DNA of 64,000 bases. It comes from an uncultured Corynebacterium sp. Lineage in GTDB: Bacteria > Actinomycetota > Actinomycetes > Mycobacteriales > Mycobacteriaceae. Shown one piece after another: positions 58,580-64,000 of this stretch. The notes beneath the pieces are model-generated. The model did not search any database and was not told the origin of the DNA. It worked only from the letters and a program-made list of their open reading frames with translations. Numbering within the stretch: position 1 is the first letter of the stretch; the number at the start of each line of letters is the position of its first letter. The translations under genes were made by a program, and so were the position numbers. Where the stretch lies: NCBI RefSeq assembly GCF_946221935.1, contig NZ_CAMIGN010000001.1, positions 305,923-369,922 of the forward strand, written 5' to 3'.

Positions 58580-59737
58580 ATGGCACTTATGACGAGTGAG
58601 CTTAGCGATTACACCATCCAGCCTGACTTTGCTGCCGCGGAGGCGCGGCGTCGAGCCCACAAGGACGCACCGTTTCTCGCCGCCGCGCGGGGAGAGACCC
58701 CGAGCCGTCGTCCGATCTGGATGATGCGTCAAGCCGGACGCTCGCTGCCCGAATACCGTGAGATCCGCAAGAACCATGGAATGTTGGAATCCTGCTTTAA
58801 CCCTGAGCTGCTGGCAGAAATTACTCTGCAGCCAGTGCGCAGGCACGATGCCGATGCAGCGATTCTGTTTTCCGACATTGTGGTGCCGCTGAAGGCCGCA
58901 GGCGTGGATCTAGACATTGTCGCCGGACGCGGGCCAGTCGTGGAACACCCGGTGCGTACCGCGGCGGAAGTTGACGCTTTGCCGATTGTTGAACCCGACC
59001 AATTAGAACAAATTGTTGAGGGCATTGGGGGCGTGCTGAACGGCTTGCGAGACGACCAGGTTCTCATTGGTTTCGCGGGTGCGCCTTTTACTTTGGCCTC
59101 CTACCTAGTTGAGGGTGGACCGTCCAAGAACCACGAGGTCACGAAGTCTCTGATGCACTCGAACCCCGATGTGTGGCATGCCTTAATGCGCCGATTGACG
59201 CCCACTATTATCCGCTTCCTCCAGGCTCAGGCGGAGGCCGGCGTGGATGCTTTGCAGCTCTTCGACTCCTGGGCTGGTTACCTTTCTGCACGTGACTATC
59301 GAGAGTTTGTGCGTCCTTACTCCACCCAGATTTTCGATGCGATGCGCCCCTATGGCATTCCAATGATTCATTTCGGTGTGGGGACGGGGGAGCTGCTGGG
59401 GGATATGGCGCTGGCGGGGCCGGATGTTGTGGGCGTGGATTGGCGGGTGCCAATGGACTCCGCCGCTACCCGTATCAGCGCTGCATTGCAGGAAGCGGAT
59501 CCGACCGCGGAACCCGGCAGTCGCGCCAAGGTTCTCCAGGGCAATCTGGACCCGGCGATGTTGTTCGCCGGACCAGAGGTAGTTGCCCGCGAGATCGCCC
59601 GTATTTGTGCCGAGGCTGACCGAGCCATCGAACGAGGTCAGGCGCGGGGCCACATCTTTAACCTCGGCCATGGAGTTCTGCCGAATACCGACCCCGATGC
59701 CATCACCCGTGCCTTTGAGGAGGTTCACAAGCGATGA
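58580..59737 (+). CDS. hemE: Uroporphyrinogen decarboxylase
   Basis: Converts uroporphyrinogen III to coproporphyrinogen III. PIWMMRQAGRSLPEYRE with the substrate-binding Arg residues, FSDIVVPLKAAG with catalytic Asp and GFAGAPFTLASYLVEGG are diagnostic. 385 residues from ATG 58580 (GAGG ten bases upstream); ATG 58589 is also possible and would be close to leaderless behind a CATAAT box at 58576. hemY begins inside the stop codon (ATGA), so hemE-hemY is a coupled pair, with chdC following: the three act in consecutive order with ferrochelatase in the coproporphyrin heme route. Confidence 0.96.
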   Translation: MALMTSELSDYTIQPDFAAAEARRRAHKDAPFLAAARGETPSRRPIWMMRQAGRSLPEYREIRKNHGMLESCFNPELLAEITLQPVRRHDADAAILFSDIVVPLKAAGVDLDIVAGRGPVVEHPVRTAAEVDALPIVEPDQLEQIVEGIGGVLNGLRDDQVLIGFAGAPFTLASYLVEGGPSKNHEVTKSLMHSNPDVWHALMRRLTPTIIRFLQAQAEAGVDALQLFDSWAGYLSARDYREFVRPYSTQIFDAMRPYGIPMIHFGVGTGELLGDMALAGPDVVGVDWRVPMDSAATRISAALQEADPTAEPGSRAKVLQGNLDPAMLFAGPEVVAREIARICAEADRAIERGQARGHIFNLGHGVLPNTDPDAITRAFEEVHKR

Positions 59738-61188
59738 AAGCCAATGAGTTTTCCAGCCACTTTGAAAAGCTAGATACGTCCGGGTTGGAAGGACTTCGAG
59801 TAGCCGTCATCGGCGGCGGCATCGCCGGGCTTTCCGCAGCCTGGGAGTTGCGACGCCAGTTGGGGCCGAACGCGCGAATCTTGCTTACTGAAGCCTACGA
59901 CCGTCTGGGCGGCAAGCTGAAGACCGTGAATTATGCCAACGGCCCGGTGGATATGGGAGCTGAGGCGTATCTGGGTTTCCGTAGCGACTTTACGGAGCTG
60001 ATTGAATCCGTGGGCTTGGGAGATCAGTTGTGCGTTCCCTCCGGCCTGCCCAGCGGCTTCTTTGTAGATGGCGCGCTGGTGGACATTCCACGCCGGACGC
60101 TAATGGGAATTCCCTCGCGTGGCGAAGATGTGGTGGAGGTAGTCGGTGCCGCCGGCGCTGCGCGCGTCGCCGCGGAGCGCAATGGCCAACCGATGACGTG
60201 GACGCCGGGACAGGACACCTCTGTGGGGCAGCTTGTGGAGGCCCGTCTAGGCCGCATCGTGGTTGATCGTTTGGTGTCCCCTCTATTGGGCGGGGTGTAC
60301 TCCTGCAATGCTTTTGACTTGGGTGTGCGCGCTACGTTGCCACAGCTGGCGGAGGAACTCGATAGGCGCGGTAGTGCCGGGGAATCCTTCTTCCTAGTCG
60401 ACGCCGTCGACTCCATCCTGTCGCAGCGCCCAGCCCCGCAGAAGGAGGCCAATGGGACAAAGCCCAAGCCCGTTTTCCGCAGCCTCAAGGGTGGCTATGC
60501 CAGCCTGGTAGACGCGCTCGTGCGTCACGCCGACCCGGAGGTGCTGCGCAACACCGGCGTCGAATCCATTGGCCGAACCCGCAACGGCTATTACATCGAC
60601 CCGATCGGAGAGTTCGACGCGGTGATCGTTGCCACTCCCGCACCTACGGCATCGGCGATCCTGCAGTACATGGCGCCTACGGCCGCGGAAGTGTTGGGAG
60701 AAATCGATCTTGCCAGCAGCGTTGTCGTTGGTATGCGCATGGCATCTTCCCACGGCATTCCAGAACGCTCCGGTGTGCTGCTGGGCAATGATGCACCCAC
60801 TGAGGCAAAGGCGTTCACCTTCTCATCTCGGAAATGGCCGCACCTTGCCGAACGCGGGGGAGCCTTCGTTCGCGCAAGTTTCGGCAGCTTCGATAATCCC
60901 TGGCACTTAGACGTCGATAACCGTGCACTGCTCAGCTTCGCCGTGGAGGATTTAGAGCGGATTACCGGTGAGCGGAAGAACCCAGAAGAGTATTTCGTCC
61001 AGCGATGGTGGGGTGGCCTGCCACGCTACGGAGTGGGATATATGGAGGCTATCTCCCAGGCCTACGACGAGGTATTGGGCATTCGCGGACTGGCGCTGGC
61101 TGGCTCCATGCTCAACGGTGTGGGCGTTCCAGCGACCGCAGCGTCCGGTGTGGAGGCCGCGCGGGAGATTATCCGCGAGATGGCATGA
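59734..61188 (+). CDS. hemY: Coproporphyrinogen III oxidase, FAD-dependent (HemY/CgoX)
   Basis: FAD enzyme that in actinobacteria oxidises coproporphyrinogen III to coproporphyrin III. N-terminal dinucleotide motif VAVIGGGIAGLSAAWEL, then EAYDRLGGKLKTV; amine-oxidase-like substrate domain; C-terminal LALAGSMLNGVGVPATAASGVEAA completes the FAD site. 484 residues. Overlaps hemE by four bases. The Gram-positive type, soluble HemY rather than the membrane HemG. chdC follows after 124 bp. Confidence 0.93.
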   Translation: MKANEFSSHFEKLDTSGLEGLRVAVIGGGIAGLSAAWELRRQLGPNARILLTEAYDRLGGKLKTVNYANGPVDMGAEAYLGFRSDFTELIESVGLGDQLCVPSGLPSGFFVDGALVDIPRRTLMGIPSRGEDVVEVVGAAGAARVAAERNGQPMTWTPGQDTSVGQLVEARLGRIVVDRLVSPLLGGVYSCNAFDLGVRATLPQLAEELDRRGSAGESFFLVDAVDSILSQRPAPQKEANGTKPKPVFRSLKGGYASLVDALVRHADPEVLRNTGVESIGRTRNGYYIDPIGEFDAVIVATPAPTASAILQYMAPTAAEVLGEIDLASSVVVGMRMASSHGIPERSGVLLGNDAPTEAKAFTFSSRKWPHLAERGGAFVRASFGSFDNPWHLDVDNRALLSFAVEDLERITGERKNPEEYFVQRWWGGLPRYGVGYMEAISQAYDEVLGIRGLALAGSMLNGVGVPATAASGVEAAREIIREMA

Positions 61189-61312
61189 CCCCGGCCACGG
61201 CCAAGCCCTAGAGCCACAGAAGTGGCGTAAGTTGGATTTCACATGCGTCTGTCCCGCGTCATGCGGGCAGCGCGCGAGCACATATCAAGAAAGGCTAAAG
61301 AGGCTAAACACC

Positions 61313-62029
61313 ATGACTGAACTGAACGCGCAGGAAATCAAGCGTCTCAACGCCGTCGTTCGCTTCGCCACCTACTCGGTCTTCAAGATCGAGCCTGGCG
61401 TGCTGGGGGATCGCTCGGAGGTAGCTGCTGATTTTCAGGCATTCATTGATTCCTTTGAGGATGAGGACCTGGCGATCCGCGGCGTCTACGACCTGTCCGC
61501 ACTGCGCGCCGAGGCTGACGTCATGATTTGGTGGCACGCAGAAAAGATGGAGGATCTGCAGGTTGCCTACCGTCGCTTCCTCAAGGAAACCAAGCTAGGA
61601 CAGGCTTGCGAGCCGGTGTGGTCCAACACTTGTCTGCACCGCCCGAGCGAATTCAACAAGGCCCACCTGCCGTCGTTCATCATGGGCGAGGAGCCGGGCG
61701 ATTGGATCTGCGTCTACCCATTCGTCCGCAGCTACGACTGGTACACCATGGAGCGCGCCGAGCGTTCCCGCCTACTGCGCGAGCACGGCAAGGCCGCTCT
61801 CGGCTTCGACGAGGTCCGTGCGAACACCGTCCCGGCCTTTGCACTGGGCGACTACGAGTGGATTCTGGCCTTTGAGTCTCCGACATTGGAGCGCATCGTA
61901 GAACTAATGCACAAGATGCGCTACACGGAGGCGCGCCACCACGTGCGCGAAGAGATCCCGTTCTTTACGGGACGTCGCATCAATGGCTCCAAGGAAGAGC
62001 TGGCAACCTTCGTGGAATCGCTGGCCTAA
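61313..62029 (+). CDS. chdC: Coproheme decarboxylase ChdC (HemQ)
   Basis: Last enzyme of the coproporphyrin-dependent pathway, converting coproheme III to heme b with peroxide; member of the chlorite dismutase family. 238 residues: N-terminal ferredoxin-like domain, then VYPFVRSYDWYTM containing the radical-forming Tyr, and MRYTEARHHVREEIPF with the proximal heme-ligand His. The Arg/Gln distal residue of true chlorite dismutases is not seen. ATG 61313 with AAAGAGG about 9 bases upstream; the long frame before it is a shadow. Third gene of the heme cluster. Confidence 0.93.
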   Translation: MTELNAQEIKRLNAVVRFATYSVFKIEPGVLGDRSEVAADFQAFIDSFEDEDLAIRGVYDLSALRAEADVMIWWHAEKMEDLQVAYRRFLKETKLGQACEPVWSNTCLHRPSEFNKAHLPSFIMGEEPGDWICVYPFVRSYDWYTMERAERSRLLREHGKAALGFDEVRANTVPAFALGDYEWILAFESPTLERIVELMHKMRYTEARHHVREEIPFFTGRRINGSKEELATFVESLA

Positions 62030-62074
62030 AGCCCACTGAGAATATCCCGGTAGACTCTGGCCAGATCGGAGCGG

Positions 62075-62120
62075 CCTAGACTAGCCCAGCCTAGACTAGC
62101 CCAGCCTGGACCAGACTAGC
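62075..62120. repeat. Short 15-bp tandem repeat rich in CTAG
   Basis: CCTAGACTAGCCCAG occurs twice in perfect tandem (62075-62089, 62090-62104) and a third, altered copy follows (62105-62120). The block fills the 96-bp gap between the convergent chdC and msrB genes. Repeated CTA/TAG gives stop codons in several frames on both strands. Confidence 0.8.
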
Positions 62121-62125
62121 CGGGA

Positions 62126-62551
62126 CTAGTGCGCAGCTGGCTTCAGAGTCAGTGCGATGCTGTTAATGCAGTAGCGCAAATCGGTGGGGGTGGGATAACC
62201 CTCACCTTCAAACACGTGACCTAGGTGGCTTTCGCACCGGGCACACAACACCTCAATGCGACGCATCCCCAAGGAGTCGTCGACGCGGGTGATGACCGCG
62301 TCCGAGTCCTTTGGATCGAAGAAACTTGGCCAACCGCAGTGCGAGTGAAACTTCTCGGTCGAGCGGAAAAGCTCCGCGCCACAGCCCTTACAGGCATAGA
62401 TACCTTCGGTTTCGGTATCCGTGTATTCGCCCTTGAAAGGCGCCTCTGTGCCGGCTTGGCGCAGTACTGCAAATTCCTCAGGGGAAAGACGATCGCGCCA
62501 CTCCTCGTCGGTAAGAGCGCGGAAATCAGTGGTGGGGTTGAGTTCAACCAT
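62126..62551 (-). CDS. msrB: Peptide-methionine (R)-S-oxide reductase
   Basis: Repairs methionine-R-sulfoxide with thioredoxin or mycoredoxin. 141 residues: zinc-binding C-x2-C pairs in YACKGCGAEL and VLCARCESHLGHVF, substrate motif SHCGWPSF and the catalytic Cys in LRYCINSIAL. The resolving Cys in the SHCGW context is present. Overlaps the end of aftC by 8 bases, so it is translated from the aftC transcript; this pairing matches Rv2674-Rv2673 of M. tuberculosis. Confidence 0.95.
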   Translation of the reverse strand: MVELNPTTDFRALTDEEWRDRLSPEEFAVLRQAGTEAPFKGEYTDTETEGIYACKGCGAELFRSTEKFHSHCGWPSFFDPKDSDAVITRVDDSLGMRRIEVLCARCESHLGHVFEGEGYPTPTDLRYCINSIALTLKPAAH

Positions 62552-63851
62552 GAGTCTTTTCTTCTGCTTCCTTCTTGACTGAACCTGTGGCTATTCTGTT
62601 GTGCTTTTTTACCGAGGTGCGGGGGGATTTATCCCGGTAGAAAAGGCCATTGGTGTGTAGATCTCCCAAGGGGTGGACGTTGCGGCGTCGATCCTCAATA
62701 AACCAGAGCACCGAAACCACCGCGGCAGTGAAGATCAATAGAGACCAACCAATTGTGCCGCGCGTGTATTCCGCCACGCGTCCGTAGTTCACCCAACGGT
62801 CGGAGGACCAGGTATCGAGGCTGAAGAAGAAATAAACGCCTAGCCAGGCCATGGGGCTGTGCATGATGGAGCGGGAACACAGCACGGTGAAGATCATCGG
62901 AAGGAGCAGCATGGAGTAGTACATCTGTCCCAGGCCGCTGATAAGGAATACACCGGTAAGCAACACCCCAGCCGTAGTGGTCGCCCACATTACCGGCTCG
63001 CGATCGCGGAAGCGCAGCAGCATGGCGACGGCGACGACCACGCAGATAGCGGCGAGAATTCGCCACAACCAGATTGTCCAGTCGGGGAACCCGAAATACA
63101 CGCCGACGCCGGGAATGGAGGAGTTCGCGAAATCGCGTACGCCACCGAGATAGGGCAGTAGCTTGTCGAAGTAATCGCCACCGTTATTGGTCAGAGGGAA
63201 AGCAATGACATTGAGAATGATCGGAATTACCACGCCACCTGCAATTGCAGAGAACTGACGCCGCATAAGCGGGATGAACAGTAGGGGCAAGAACTGCGGT
63301 TTCACGGTGATGGCCAATCCGATAACTAGCCCAGCCAGCAGACCGCGGTTGTTAAGTAGCAGCCACAGAAAAAGGGATTGTGCCAGAAGTAGTACGCCGT
63401 TGATATTGCCGAAGCTCAGGGTGTTGGAGATTGACTCGGTGCTAAAGAGAAAGAAGAAGCCTACCGGCAGCACCCAGGAACTCCAGCGGAAATTAAACAA
63501 CTTCGTGAGCACCATTACCGCCAGCACCGCCGCCACACCATTGGCGAAGACATACAGTGCACGCGCAGCATCGACGTTGGACACTATCGACAGCGGACTC
63601 AGTAGCAACGTAGCCCCGGGGGAGTAGAGGTAGTGCGGATCCGTTGACGAATAGTCCTGATCATAGATGGCCTCGTGAGCACGGAACTTGTACAGAGCCG
63701 AGATGACCGTCCCAAAGTCATCAGTTGCCCGCGCATTCCATGGGAGCACAAACACCCGGTGGATAAAAGTCATCACGGCCAAAGGCCAGAAGACCCAGCA
63801 CAACAGCCGGGAAGTGTCTACGCGGGTGGAGCTTGTTTTTTCGGCGTTCAT
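62544..63851 (-). CDS. aftC: Alpha-(1->3) arabinofuranosyltransferase AftC
   Basis: GT-C/GT87 polyprenyl-phosphate-arabinose-dependent transferase that branches the arabinan of arabinogalactan and lipoarabinomannan. 435 residues with about 11 hydrophobic segments and the catalytic Asp pair in the first extracytoplasmic loop (NARATDDFGTVISA, about residue 44). The basic C-terminal tail is cytosolic. Position next to msrB and chdC matches C. glutamicum and M. tuberculosis Rv2673. Short leader with no strong ribosome site; a tRNA-Gly terminator lies upstream. Its presence indicates an arabinogalactan-bearing wall. Confidence 0.88.
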   Translation of the reverse strand: MNAEKTSSTRVDTSRLLCWVFWPLAVMTFIHRVFVLPWNARATDDFGTVISALYKFRAHEAIYDQDYSSTDPHYLYSPGATLLLSPLSIVSNVDAARALYVFANGVAAVLAVMVLTKLFNFRWSSWVLPVGFFFLFSTESISNTLSFGNINGVLLLAQSLFLWLLLNNRGLLAGLVIGLAITVKPQFLPLLFIPLMRRQFSAIAGGVVIPIILNVIAFPLTNNGGDYFDKLLPYLGGVRDFANSSIPGVGVYFGFPDWTIWLWRILAAICVVVAVAMLLRFRDREPVMWATTTAGVLLTGVFLISGLGQMYYSMLLLPMIFTVLCSRSIMHSPMAWLGVYFFFSLDTWSSDRWVNYGRVAEYTRGTIGWSLLIFTAAVVSVLWFIEDRRRNVHPLGDLHTNGLFYRDKSPRTSVKKHNRIATGSVKKEAEEKTHG

Positions 63852-63914
63852 CGCCGGTAGATTTTAGCCTCGGATACTACACCAAGCTCCCTGCCACGCC
63901 GCAGGTAGTAAACG

Positions 63915-63939
63915 AAAAAAGGGGCTCGAGACCCCTTTT
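63915..63939 (-). terminator. Intrinsic terminator after tRNA-Gly
   Basis: AAAAGGGG (63917-63924), loop CTCGAGA and CCCCTTTT (63932-63939) form a perfect 8-bp stem; on the minus strand a run of six U follows (63915-63920). It sits directly downstream of the tRNA and upstream of aftC. Confidence 0.88.
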
Positions 63940-63946
63940 AAAAAAG

Positions 63947-64000
63947 TGGAGCGGATGACGAGACTCGAACTCGCGACCCTCACCTTGGCAAGGTGATGCG
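63947..64000 (-). tRNA. tRNA-Gly(GCC), 5' part beyond window
   Basis: On the minus strand the sequence holds the anticodon arm (ACCTTGCCAAGGT, anticodon GCC at 63987-63989), the T arm with GTTCGAGTC, the acceptor 3' strand and an encoded CCA end (63947-63949). The D arm and 5' acceptor strand are cut off by the window edge. Confidence 0.93.

Noticed and set aside
1..64000. Mobile elements, prophage, defence systems, secondary-metabolite cluster
   Set aside because: No transposase, integrase, phage structural gene, Cas gene, restriction enzyme, toxin-antitoxin pair, NRPS or PKS was found. Nearly all genes are conserved actinobacterial core genes, so an undescribed multi-gene system is not supported here.

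Overview
The window looks like a chromosomal core segment of a Corynebacterium-type actinobacterium (order Mycobacteriales). The evidence is gene content and order: dapA-rnj-ftsK, terC-pgsA-cinA-clgR-pspA, bioYMN, recA-recX-miaB, dapF-hflX, sugR/lexA/divS/nrdR/hrpA, oxyR, galE-dtxR-sigB, sigA-ppgK-impA, dut-dxs-rnd, and hemE-hemY-chdC-msrB-aftC all follow the arrangement known from corynebacteria and mycobacteria. An AftC-type arabinosyltransferase implies an arabinogalactan wall. Many GTG/TTG starts and several apparently leaderless genes fit this group. The species cannot be fixed from the sequence. A secreted ceramidase and the absence, at their usual places, of the gluABCD and sugar-PTS genes hint at a host-associated lipid user, but that is inference.

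Layout. 1-9.2 kb: lysine/cell-wall (dapA), RNA decay (rnj), chromosome segregation (ftsK), and a manganese-riboswitch-controlled TerC exporter leading a terC-pgsA-cinA run. 9.2-12.7 kb: envelope-stress regulator clgR behind a SigH/SigE-type promoter, pspA, and the biotin importer bioYMN with a BioQ-like palindrome. 12.7-16.9 kb: recA (SOS box), recX, miaB, membrane protein. 16.9-22.5 kb: DUF349 protein, miaA, dapF, a Cys/Gly-tailed unknown, hflX. 22.5-29.3 kb: sugR, lexA, SOS-controlled divS, nrdR, hrpA. 29.5-31.6 kb: Tat-exported neutral ceramidase, the most accessory-looking gene. 31.7-41.5 kb: oxyR, Ski2-like helicase, PAC2 protein, DUF4192 protein, galE-dtxR-sigB, dtd. 41.6-46.2 kb: methyltransferase, DUF3099, DUF3039 with an XPB-like helicase, a small membrane protein. 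46.2-50 kb: sigA, ppgK, inositol monophosphatase family. 50-57.8 kb: DUF4193, DUF3093, dut, DUF3710, DUF3159, TrmA-family methyltransferase, dxs, rnd. 57.8-64 kb: DUF3000, heme genes, msrB, aftC, and the 3' part of a tRNA-Gly(GCC).

The segment is rich in stress control that can be read from DNA: an SOS set (recA, lexA, divS), two matching SigH/SigE-type promoters (clgR, sigB), OxyR and DtxR, and a metal riboswitch. There are no insertion sequences, prophage genes, CRISPR arrays, toxin-antitoxin pairs or restriction systems that I can see. I did not find a clearly new multi-gene system. The items most worth following are the riboswitch with its mutually exclusive ribosome-site helix, the ceramidase whose expected nucleophile Ser is Thr, the LysM-less tail-anchored DivS, the dxs promoter inverted repeat, and the unusually frequent stop-codon overlaps between convergent genes.
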